From: SSC3 sp035477015
GTDB taxonomy: Bacteria; Actinomycetota; Actinomycetes; Propionibacteriales; Nocardioidaceae
NCBI GenBank assembly: GCA_035477015.1
Contig: DATILB010000390.1
Location: forward strand, 1 to 24,943
DNA: 24,943 bases
Reading direction: 5' to 3'
Of the stretch, positions 8,518 through 15,333 are shown piece after piece. The translations under genes were made by a program, and so were the position numbers. Each line of letters begins with the position of its first letter. Position 1 is the first letter of the stretch. The notes beneath the pieces were generated by a model that saw only the letters and a program-made list of their open reading frames with translations, made no database searches and was not told where the DNA came from.

Positions 8518-9935
8518 TCGTTCCTGTCCCTGAGGTGCTCCTTCCGGCCGACGAGCTCGGACGGGTGCACTTCGTCGGCATCGGTGGTGCGGGTCTGTCG
8601 GGCATCGCCAGGATCATGCTTGCCCGTGGCATCACGGTCAGCGGGAGCGATGCGAAGGAGTCCAACGCCGTCGAAGCGCTCCGTGCCCTGGGGGCGCGAG
8701 TGCACGTCGGTCATCGGGCCGAGCAGGTGCACGACGTTGACACCGTCGTCGTGTCGACGGCGGTCCGAGAGGACAACCCGGAAGTTGTCGAGGCGCGCGC
8801 GCAGGGGCTCCGGCTGTTACCCCGCAGCGCGGCACTCGACGCCGTGATGCAGGGACGTCGCGTGGTCGCCGTTGCGGGCACGCATGGGAAGACCACGACG
8901 ACCAGCCTGCTCACCGTCGCGTTGCAGCACTGCGGCGCCGACCCGTCCTTCGCGATCGGCGGCGAGCTCAACGAGTCGGGCTCCAACGCGCACGACGGCA
9001 GTGGTGAGATCTTCGTGGCTGAAGCCGACGAGTCGGACGGCGCCTTCCTTGTGTATTCGCCATACGGCGCGCTCGTGACGAACGTCGAGGCCGACCACCT
9101 CGACACCTACGGCACCGAGGAGAACTACCGCGCCGCCTTCTCCCGCTTCCTGGACCGCATCGACCCGACCGGCTTCCTGGTGTGCTGCGCGGACGACGCG
9201 GGGGCGGCTGCTCTGGACGCCGAGGCGCGGGCCAAGGGGTTGCGCGTCATCGGCGTCGGTGAGTCGGCCTCGGCCGAGCTGCGGTGCGAGGACCTCGCCT
9301 TCGCCGGGTCGGCCTCACGATTCACGGTCGTCCAGCTCGGACGGAGGCTGGGCGAAATCACGCTGCAGATCCCCGGGCGTCACTACGTCCTCGACGCCAT
9401 GGCTGCGCTGGGGGCGGGACTGGAGCTGGGCTTCACCTTCGCCGACCTGCGCCGAGGTCTGGAGGCGTACACCGGCACGCGTCGCCGGATGGAGTTCAAG
9501 GGCGAGGCAGCAGGGGTGCGCGTCTACGACAGCTATGCGCACCACCCGAACGAGATCAAGGGCGACCTGCAGGCAGCGCGCGCCCTGGCTGGCAGTGGGC
9601 GCGTGATCGCAGCCTTCCAGCCGCACCTCGTCTCGCGCACCAAGATCTTCGGGGTCGCGATGGGTCGCGAGCTCGGTGCGGCGGACGAGGTGGTCGTGAT
9701 GGACGTGTACGTCGCGCGCGAGGACCCGGAGCCGGGCGTCAACGGCAACCTAGTCGCGAGCAACGTGCCCCTGCCACCTGAGCACGTTGCGTTCGAGCCC
9801 TCCTGGTCCCGCACCCCACTGAGGCTCGTCGAGCGCGCCAAGCCCGGCGACCTCGTCATCACGCTTGGCGCGGGAGACGTCACCCTGGTGGGCCCTGAGG
9901 TCCTTGAGCTGCTCCGTGAGCGAGAAGGCGCATGA
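8514..9935 (+). CDS. murC: UDP-MurNAc:L-alanine ligase MurC
   Basis: Cytoplasmic ligase that starts the stem peptide by adding L-alanine to UDP-MurNAc. The 473-residue length is normal. The N-terminal nucleotide-binding loop HFVGIGGAGLSGIA is characteristic of MurC. The P-loop AGTHGKTTTTS spans about residues 121-131. EADESDGAFL and NVEADHLDTYG are conserved MurC motifs, and DSYAHHPNEIK marks the C-terminal domain. The GTG at 8514 overlaps the murG stop (GTGA), and the frame open further upstream lies within murG. The 3' end overlaps the ftsQ ATG by 4 bases. Confidence 0.96.
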   Translation: MIVPVPEVLLPADELGRVHFVGIGGAGLSGIARIMLARGITVSGSDAKESNAVEALRALGARVHVGHRAEQVHDVDTVVVSTAVREDNPEVVEARAQGLRLLPRSAALDAVMQGRRVVAVAGTHGKTTTTSLLTVALQHCGADPSFAIGGELNESGSNAHDGSGEIFVAEADESDGAFLVYSPYGALVTNVEADHLDTYGTEENYRAAFSRFLDRIDPTGFLVCCADDAGAAALDAEARAKGLRVIGVGESASAELRCEDLAFAGSASRFTVVQLGRRLGEITLQIPGRHYVLDAMAALGAGLELGFTFADLRRGLEAYTGTRRRMEFKGEAAGVRVYDSYAHHPNEIKGDLQAARALAGSGRVIAAFQPHLVSRTKIFGVAMGRELGAADEVVVMDVYVAREDPEPGVNGNLVASNVPLPPEHVAFEPSWSRTPLRLVERAKPGDLVITLGAGDVTLVGPEVLELLREREGA

Positions 9936-10654
9936 AGACCGACGACCGGCGCAGGTTCGCCCGCCGGCGGATCGCGCGCCGTCTGGGCAGGCTCCGACCT
10001 CTCCTGACCGTCCTCGGTGTGGCTGCGGCCATCGGTGGGCTGGTCTGGCTCTTCTTCTTCTCGACTGTGCTCGCCGTCGAGAACGTCGACGTGAAGGGCA
10101 CCGATGTCGTCTCGGTGGCCAAGGTCCGCGAGCTTGCGGATGTCCCTCTCGGGGATCCACTTGCTCGCATCGACACCGCTGCGGTGCAAGCGCGCGTCGA
10201 AGACCTCGCCGCGGTGAAGAGCGTCGAGGTGTCGCGCTGCTGGCCGGACACCGTCTGCATCGACATCACCGAGCGTCAGTCGGTCGCCGTGGTCGACAAG
10301 GAGGGCAACCTCTGGGGACTCGACGACAGCGGCATCCTGTTCCGCCAGTACACCGAGCGGCCAGCGGGGCTGCCCCTGGTCCGCATGAAGGCCACGACCT
10401 CGACCGACGCCTTGGCTGAGTCCGCGGAGATCATCGCCGCGCTGCCCGAGTCCATCGCCAAGCGCGTGGACTACCTCGACGTCCGTACCGTCGACGAGAT
10501 CTCACTCCAGCTACGCAGCGGCGCGATCGTGATCTGGGGGAGCGCGGACGACTCGTACAACAAGGTGCGTGTTCTGGGGCCACTCCTCGAGGCGCGGCCC
10601 GGGGCGACCGAGTACAACGTCTCCGTCCCCGGAAGTCCCACCGCTCGCATGTGA
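9932..10654 (+). CDS. ftsQ: Cell division protein FtsQ
   Basis: Single-pass division protein that links cytoplasmic and extracytoplasmic divisome parts. Of 240 residues, the first 22 are strongly basic (RRRFARRRIARRLGRLR). One membrane segment follows at about 23-48. A POTRA-type domain starts at VENVDVKGTDVVSVAKVREL, and the FtsQ core DITERQSVAVVDKEG follows. The ATG at 9932 overlaps the murC stop. The gene is poorly conserved in general, so the call rests on the POTRA and FtsQ core plus its position between murC and ftsZ. A 246-base gap follows before ftsZ. Confidence 0.92.
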   Translation: MKTDDRRRFARRRIARRLGRLRPLLTVLGVAAAIGGLVWLFFFSTVLAVENVDVKGTDVVSVAKVRELADVPLGDPLARIDTAAVQARVEDLAAVKSVEVSRCWPDTVCIDITERQSVAVVDKEGNLWGLDDSGILFRQYTERPAGLPLVRMKATTSTDALAESAEIIAALPESIAKRVDYLDVRTVDEISLQLRSGAIVIWGSADDSYNKVRVLGPLLEARPGATEYNVSVPGSPTARM

Positions 10655-10900
10655 CCCCCTTTGCCGGGGATTGTTCGCCGTCGCGCGGCGTGTCTGCCGG
10701 ACCTCACCAGCCCCGTGACCTAACTTCTTCATCAGGCACGAGGTTGACATAACTATAACCCTCTACTTCAGGGTTAGGGTTCTTTCCAACGGCGTGTCAC
10801 TTCCCCGAAGGACCGGCAGCGTGGCGGCGAAGCCGACACGCTCGGTCAATCAGATCAGCAGCAATTCTTTTGTCCGCAGCTAGCGCGAGAGGGACGAGCC
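10655..10900 (+). promoter_or_regulatory. ftsZ upstream region with TTGACA element and inverted repeat
   Basis: This is the largest gap inside the cluster and is AT-richer in the middle. TTGACA lies at 10744-10749 and TATAAC at 10754-10759. AACCCT (10757-10762) and AGGGTT (10770-10775) form an inverted repeat with a 7-base loop, and AGGGTT is repeated directly at 10776-10781. A clean -10 box 17 bases from TTGACA is not visible. GTGTC or GACAC pentamers occur three times in the gap, and GACAC is the core bound by WhiA, a known ftsZ regulator in Streptomyces. CCCC/GGGG and CGCCG/CGGCG hairpins just after ftsQ (10656-10692) could slow transcription. GAGAGGG serves as the ftsZ ribosome binding site. 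Confidence 0.55.
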
Positions 10901-12073
10901 GTGGCAGCACCGCAGAACTACCTGGCCGTGATCAAGGTCGTAGGTATCGGTGGAGGTGGCGTCAACGCCGTCAATCGCATGATCGAGGTCGGCCTCAAGG
11001 GCGTCGAGTTCATCGCGATCAACACCGACGCCCAGGCGCTGCTGATGAGCGACGCCGACGTCAAGCTCGACATCGGACGCGAGCTCACTCGCGGTCTCGG
11101 TGCGGGCGCCAACCCGGATGTCGGTGGCAAGGCCGCCGAGGACCACGCCGAAGAGATCGAAGAGGTCATCAAGGGCGCCGACATGGTGTTCGTGACCGCG
11201 GGTGAAGGCGGTGGCACCGGCACCGGTGGTGCGCCGGTCGTCGCCCGCATCGCCCGGTCGTTGGGGGCACTGACCATCGGCGTGGTCACCCGCCCGTTCT
11301 CGTTCGAGGGTCGGCGCCGCGCCAACCAGGCCGAGGAGGGCATCGCCCAGCTCCGCGACGAGGTCGACACGCTCATCGTGATCCCGACCGACCGACTGCT
11401 GTCGATCAGCGACCGCAGCGTCTCGGTCCTCGATGCCTTCAAGCAGGCCGACCAGGTGCTGCTCCAAGGTGTCTCGGGCATCACCGACCTGATCACGACT
11501 CCGGGCCTGATCAACCTCGACTTCGCCGACGTCAAGTCGGTCATGTCGAGCGCCGGGTCGGCGCTCATGGGCATCGGCTCCGCGCGTGGCGAGGACCGTG
11601 CCGTCTCCGCTGCGGAGATGGCCGTCTCCAGCCCGCTCCTCGAGGCGTCGATCGACGGTGCACACGGGGTGCTGCTCTCCATCGCCGGTGGTTCGGACCT
11701 CGGTCTCTTCGAGATCAACGAGGCCGCTGCCCTGGTGGCGCAGGCGGTCCACCCCGAGGCGAACATCATCTTCGGTGCCGTGATCGACGACGCTCTCGGC
11801 GACGAGGTCCGCGTGACCGTCATCGCCGCAGGGTTCGACGGCGGTGCACCCAAGCGTCGCGACAGCGGCTCGGTGCTCCGACGCGAGCCGGCGCCGCAGG
11901 CGACCCAGGCCGAGGTCAAGGCTGCCGTGGCCGCGATGTCGGGGCCGAAGGACTCGGGCGCGACCCAGACGCTGACACAGTCCGCCCAGCCCCTGCCCCA
12001 GCAGGCACCGCCGACGCCGCGCCAGGTCCAGTTCGAGGACGACGAGCTCGACGTCCCCGACTTCCTGAAGTAG
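10901..12073 (+). CDS. ftsZ: Cell division GTPase FtsZ
   Basis: Tubulin-like GTPase that forms the cytokinetic ring. The 390-residue length is normal for actinobacteria. The GTP-binding loop GGGTGTGG sits at residues 103-110. The N-terminal VVGIGGGGVNAVNRM and the synergy-loop segment NLDFADVKSVM are intact. After about residue 315 comes a disordered linker rich in Q, P and A. The extreme C-terminus, DDELDVPDFLK, is the conserved peptide that binds SepF and other partners, and sepF is encoded downstream. The GTG at 10901 is preceded by GAGAGGGAC. There is a separate upstream control region. Confidence 0.98.
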   Translation: MAAPQNYLAVIKVVGIGGGGVNAVNRMIEVGLKGVEFIAINTDAQALLMSDADVKLDIGRELTRGLGAGANPDVGGKAAEDHAEEIEEVIKGADMVFVTAGEGGGTGTGGAPVVARIARSLGALTIGVVTRPFSFEGRRRANQAEEGIAQLRDEVDTLIVIPTDRLLSISDRSVSVLDAFKQADQVLLQGVSGITDLITTPGLINLDFADVKSVMSSAGSALMGIGSARGEDRAVSAAEMAVSSPLLEASIDGAHGVLLSIAGGSDLGLFEINEAAALVAQAVHPEANIIFGAVIDDALGDEVRVTVIAAGFDGGAPKRRDSGSVLRREPAPQATQAEVKAAVAAMSGPKDSGATQTLTQSAQPLPQQAPPTPRQVQFEDDELDVPDFLK

Positions 12074-12117
12074 GCCCGCCGCTGTTCTGGTTCACAGACT
12101 CCCGTCGTGCTGTCGAG

Positions 12118-12798
12118 GTGGCATTCACCGACCGGCACGGCGGAGTCAGTGGGGGACCGTTCGCGTCGCTGAACCTCGCCATCCAGGGTGGGGACGATCC
12201 GGAATCAGTGGAGGAGAACCTCCGCCGGGTCGCGGCGAAGTTCAACGCGAACGGCCCCCTGGTCGGCATGCAGCAGGTGCACGGCTCGGTGACCGAGGTC
12301 GTCGCTGACGATTCCCGTACGCCGGTCTGCGACGGGCTCGTGACGGCCGCGCCCGGGGTGGCGCTCCTAGTGCGAGTGGCCGACTGCGTGCCCGTTCTCC
12401 TCGCCGATGTGGAGGCAGGGGTAGTGGGAGCCGCCCACGCTGGTCGCAAAGGTGTTTCCTCGGGGGTCGTCTCCGCCACCGTGCAACGAATGCGTGCGCA
12501 GGGGGCCTCGGGCTCGCTCGTCGCCTGGGTGGGACCGCACATCTGCGGCCTGTGCTACGAGGTGCCTGACGCCATGCGGGAGGAAGTCGCGGCCGTGGTC
12601 CCCGCCGCACACAGCACCACCTCCTGGGGCACGCCGGCGCTCGACCTGGGCGCTGCTGTCGCCGCCCAGCTCACCCTGCTCGACGTCGAGGTCATCGACG
12701 CCAGTCGCTGCACGCGTGAGCACGAGGACCTCTACTCCTTCCGGCGCGACGGTGCCGATGCGGGCCGCCTGGCCGGTCTGATCCGGATCAGCCCATGA
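12118..12798 (+). CDS. pgeF: PgeF (YfiH/DUF152) peptidoglycan editing factor
   Basis: Member of the laccase-domain YfiH family, proposed to prevent misincorporation of wrong amino acids in the peptidoglycan precursor. The 226-residue protein carries the metal site H55 (QQVHGS), C90 (VADCVPVLL) and H107 (GAAHAG), plus GPHICGLCYEV. The GTG at 12118 is the first ordinary start after the ftsZ stop. However, the same frame upstream of it encodes LFWFTDSRRAVEV, which resembles the missing N-terminal strand of the family, so the true start may be a non-standard codon such as CTG at 12082. The stop overlaps the yggS ATG. Confidence 0.88.
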   Translation: MAFTDRHGGVSGGPFASLNLAIQGGDDPESVEENLRRVAAKFNANGPLVGMQQVHGSVTEVVADDSRTPVCDGLVTAAPGVALLVRVADCVPVLLADVEAGVVGAAHAGRKGVSSGVVSATVQRMRAQGASGSLVAWVGPHICGLCYEVPDAMREEVAAVVPAAHSTTSWGTPALDLGAAVAAQLTLLDVEVIDASRCTREHEDLYSFRRDGADAGRLAGLIRISP

Positions 12799-13481
12799 CC
12801 CGCCGGGACGAGATCGCCGCTGGGCTCGCGCTCACCCGCGGGCGGATCGCCGACGCCTGCGACGCCGCCGGTCGTGACCACGACGAGGTGACCCTGGTGG
12901 TGGTCACCAAGTACTTCCCCGCCTCGGACGTCCGACTGCTCCATGAGCTCGGCGTCACCGACGTGGGGGAGAACAGGCACCCCGAGGCCCGCGACAAGCA
13001 GGCGAAGTGCACGGACCTCGACCTCACGTGGCACTACATCGGCTCGCTGCAGAGCAACAAGGCAGCCGCCATCGCGGCGTACGTCGACGTCGTGCACTCG
13101 GTCGACCGCGCCAAGCTGCTGGGTCCGCTCGTGGAGGCCGGGCGGGCGCTTGACGTGCTCCTGCAGGTGGATCTGGACCCCGAGCCCAAGCCCGGACGCG
13201 GTGGTGCTCGACCCGAGGAGATCGCGAGCCTCGCCGAGCTGGTCCTCGAGGCGGAGCCACTCCGGCTGCGGGGCGTGATGTCGGTCGCGCCGCTGGGCGT
13301 CGACCCCGCCGCTGCCTTCGGCGTGCTCGCGGAAGTGGCGGCCGTCGTCCAACGTCTGGCGCCACACGCGACGTGGATCTCAGCAGGGATGAGTGGCGAC
13401 CTGGAACAGGCGATCGGAGCCGGTGCGACACACGTGCGTGTCGGCTCCGCGGTCCTCGGTTCGAGGCCTTTGCACCGGTAA
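12795..13481 (+). CDS. YggS/PLPBP pyridoxal phosphate homeostasis protein
   Basis: PLP-binding fold-type III protein without known enzymatic activity, involved in vitamin B6 and amino acid homeostasis. It has 228 residues. K39 in VVTKYFPASDV is the PLP lysine, VGENRHPEARDK is the next conserved stretch, and WHYIGSLQSNK and GMSGDLEQAIGAGATHVRVGSAVLG complete the cofactor site. The ATG at 12795 overlaps the pgeF stop (ATGA). In Gram-positive dcw clusters this gene commonly lies between ftsZ and sepF, as here. Confidence 0.94.
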   Translation: MTRRDEIAAGLALTRGRIADACDAAGRDHDEVTLVVVTKYFPASDVRLLHELGVTDVGENRHPEARDKQAKCTDLDLTWHYIGSLQSNKAAAIAAYVDVVHSVDRAKLLGPLVEAGRALDVLLQVDLDPEPKPGRGGARPEEIASLAELVLEAEPLRLRGVMSVAPLGVDPAAAFGVLAEVAAVVQRLAPHATWISAGMSGDLEQAIGAGATHVRVGSAVLGSRPLHR

Positions 13482-13536
13482 TGTCAACGTCGAGACAGGT
13501 CCCTCGACCGGGGGACTAAAGCGGAAGGGCAATGTC

Positions 13537-14010
13537 ATGAGCGGCGCGATGCGCAAGATGGGTGTCTACCTTGGCCTGCTCGAGGACACCGAGCGCTACG
13601 ACGACTACGCCGAGTACGCCTCGTATGACGCGGAGCCAGAGCGTGCCCCCTCCCAGCGGCCTGCCCCGGTAGCACAGCTGGCCGAGCGCCGGCGCCCGGC
13701 CTCGCCTCAGGCGGCGCCGCAGGCCTTCGAGCTGTCCAGGATCACCACGCTGCACCCCCGGACCTACAACGAGGCCCGCGTCATCGGCGAGAACTTCCGT
13801 GACGGCATCCCGGTCATCATGAACCTCTCCGAGATGGACGACGGCGACGCCAAGCGACTCGTCGACTTCGCTGCCGGCCTGGTCTTCTCGGTGCGCGGCT
13901 CGATCGAGCGCGTCACGGCCAAGGTGTTCCTGCTGTCCCCGCCGAACGTCGCCGTGGCGACCGAGGACAAGCAGCGCCTGGCCGAGCAGGGCTTCTTCAA
14001 TCAGTCTTAA
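13537..14010 (+). CDS. sepF: SepF, FtsZ membrane anchor
   Basis: Division protein that tethers FtsZ to the membrane and replaces FtsA in actinobacteria. The 157-residue protein starts MSGAMRKMGVYLGLLEDTERY; this stretch is the membrane-binding amphipathic helix and acidic segment. A variable linker with P, A and Q follows. The globular core begins near RVIGENFRDGIPVIMNLSEM and continues to VFLLSPPNVAVA. The ATG at 13537 has a clear GGAAGGG site at 13523-13529. The frame is open 48 codons further upstream into yggS, but those residues do not look like SepF. FtsZ in this window has the matching C-terminal peptide. Confidence 0.96.
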   Translation: MSGAMRKMGVYLGLLEDTERYDDYAEYASYDAEPERAPSQRPAPVAQLAERRRPASPQAAPQAFELSRITTLHPRTYNEARVIGENFRDGIPVIMNLSEMDDGDAKRLVDFAAGLVFSVRGSIERVTAKVFLLSPPNVAVATEDKQRLAEQGFFNQS

Positions 14011-14046
14011 GAACGGTCCCCCATCCCGGCGGTTGTGCCCCTTCTC

Positions 14047-14058
14047 TAGGATTCCCGC
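14047..14058 (+). promoter_or_regulatory. Candidate leaderless -10 element for yggT
   Basis: TAGGAT (14047-14052) fits TAnnnT and is followed by 6 bases and then the GTG at 14059. There is no Shine-Dalgarno sequence. This matches the leaderless arrangement seen before murE. No -35 box is apparent. Tentative. Confidence 0.4.
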
Positions 14059-14352
14059 GTGAGGGATGTCGGTTACTTCATCAATTTTGTCCTGTACCTC
14101 TATCTCGGCCTGCTCTTCGCGCGTCTGGTGGTGGAGTGGGTGCAGGCGTTCGCGAGGTCCTGGACCCCTCACGGACCGCTCCTGGTGATCCTGGAGGTCG
14201 TCTACACGCTCACCGATCCGCCCATCAACTTCGTGCGGCGCTTCGTCCCACCCATCCGGATCGGCAGTGTCGCGATCGATGTGGCCTTCATCATCGTGCT
14301 GGTCTTCGTCTACGTCTTGCGGGCCCTGAACGCCGCGATCTTCTTTTCGTAG
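14059..14352 (+). CDS. YggT family small membrane protein
   Basis: A 97-residue protein with two hydrophobic segments: VGYFINFVLYLYLGLLFARLV near the N-terminus and a second one in AIDVAFIIVLVFVYVL. Between them lies the conserved YTLTDPPINFVRRFVPP, the YggT-family signature. The molecular role is not settled; in Gram-positive bacteria the gene usually lies between sepF and divIVA, as here, which suggests a part in envelope growth or division. GTG 14059 is chosen because it fits both the family N-terminus and the -10 element 6 bases upstream. Confidence 0.88.
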   Translation: MRDVGYFINFVLYLYLGLLFARLVVEWVQAFARSWTPHGPLLVILEVVYTLTDPPINFVRRFVPPIRIGSVAIDVAFIIVLVFVYVLRALNAAIFFS

Positions 14353-14533
14353 GCAGAGACTCTTGTGGCGGATGTGACTCGGTCCGTTATTCTTCAACCG
14401 GCTTGATGTCTCGATACCCCGAACACCCTGACCCACGCGGTCTGGGAGTACGGTGGCTACGGACAGCGGGGCTCACGGAACAAGTGAGGCCGCCGCGCCG
14501 ACGTGAACGACTATTTTTGTAAAGGGTGAGGTC
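14353..14533 (+). promoter_or_regulatory. divIVA upstream region with a candidate promoter
   Basis: A 181-base gap without a convincing gene. TTGTGG (14363-14368) and TATTCT (14388-14393) could be -35 and -10 boxes, with a somewhat long spacer of 19 bases. The end of the gap is T-rich and then carries AAAGGGTGAGG, a good ribosome binding site just before the divIVA ATG. An own promoter for divIVA would agree with its high expression in other actinobacteria. Confidence 0.35.
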
Positions 14534-15274
14534 ATGCCGCTGACGCCTGAGGACGTAAGCAACAAGCGCTTTACTCCGGTGCGCCTGCGCGAGGGCTACG
14601 ACATGGGCGAGGTCGACCAGTTCCTCGATGAGGTCGAGGCCGAGCTCGCACGCCTCACCCGTGAGAACGAGGACCTGCGTACCAAGCTCAGCGCAGCGCA
14701 GGCCGGGGGAATGGCAGCTGCACCGCCGCCGGCGCCGGTAGAGGAGAAGAAGCCCGAGCCAGTCAAGGCGCCTGAGCCCGTGCCGGCTCCTGTCGTCGCG
14801 GCGCCCGCGGTCGAGAAGATCCAGGTCGCCACCGTCGCGGACGCGTCCAGCGCTGCCGCCCGACTGCTCGAGATCGCCACGAAGAACGCCGACGAGCTCG
14901 AGAACATGGCGAAGAACGATGCCGACAAGATCATCGGGGAGGCCCGCACCAAGGCCGAGCGCCTCGAGACCGAGTCCAAGACCAAGGCCGAGCGCCTCGA
15001 GTCCGACGCCCGCACCCGCGCGCAGATGCTCGATGCCGAGACCGCAGAGCGTCGCCAGCAGCTGTTCGGCGACCTCGAGAAGGAGCGGGACAAGCTCAAC
15101 GCCGAGGTGGAGAATCTCCGCTCGTTTGAGCGCGAGTACCGCTCCCGCCTCAAGAGCTACTTCCGTCAGCAGCTCGAGTCCCTCGAGGGCAACGGCGAGG
15201 CGGCCACCATCGGTGGCGACGAGCACGCTCCGAAGCGCCTCAAGTCGCTGCTCGGCGACGAAGCGCAGGCCTGA
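14534..15274 (+). CDS. divIVA: DivIVA (Wag31) polar growth / septum-site protein
   Basis: Coiled-coil protein that binds negatively curved membrane and, in actinobacteria, directs polar growth and wall synthesis. It has 246 residues. The conserved N-terminal membrane-targeting domain is MPLTPEDVSNKRFTPVRLRE followed by GYDMGEVDQFLDEVEAEL. A linker rich in A, P, E and K spans about residues 57-95. The second coiled coil contains near-repeats of KAERLE (AERLETESKTKAERLESDAR) and ends in a segment with YRSRLKSYFRQQLESLEG. It closes the dcw cluster; a hairpin terminator follows 17 bases after the stop. Confidence 0.95.
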   Translation: MPLTPEDVSNKRFTPVRLREGYDMGEVDQFLDEVEAELARLTRENEDLRTKLSAAQAGGMAAAPPPAPVEEKKPEPVKAPEPVPAPVVAAPAVEKIQVATVADASSAAARLLEIATKNADELENMAKNDADKIIGEARTKAERLETESKTKAERLESDARTRAQMLDAETAERRQQLFGDLEKERDKLNAEVENLRSFEREYRSRLKSYFRQQLESLEGNGEAATIGGDEHAPKRLKSLLGDEAQA

Positions 15275-15291
15275 GACTCACGCAGTACGTC

Positions 15292-15327
15292 GAAGCGGCC
15301 GGTCCCCTCTCGGGGGCCGGCCGCTTC
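15292..15327. terminator. Bidirectional hairpin terminator between divIVA and ileS
   Basis: GAAGCGGCCGG (15292-15302) pairs perfectly with CCGGCCGCTTC (15317-15327). CCCC (15304-15307) and GGGG (15312-15315) extend the stem around a TCTC loop, with one G-T pair between. This gives a 16-pair hairpin between two converging genes. There is no U-tract on either side, which is common for actinobacterial terminators. Confidence 0.85.
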
Positions 15328-15333
15328 CACGTC

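Noticed and set aside
13393..13536. A longer sepF beginning inside yggS
   Set aside because: The extra 48 residues overlap yggS and are unlike SepF, while ATG 13537 has a strong ribosome binding site and the family N-terminus.
14406..14522. 38-residue open frame starting MSRYPEHPDP upstream of divIVA
   Set aside because: Its codons lack the strong third-position GC bias of the real genes, there is no ribosome binding site, and no known family is recognised. Treated as part of the divIVA leader.
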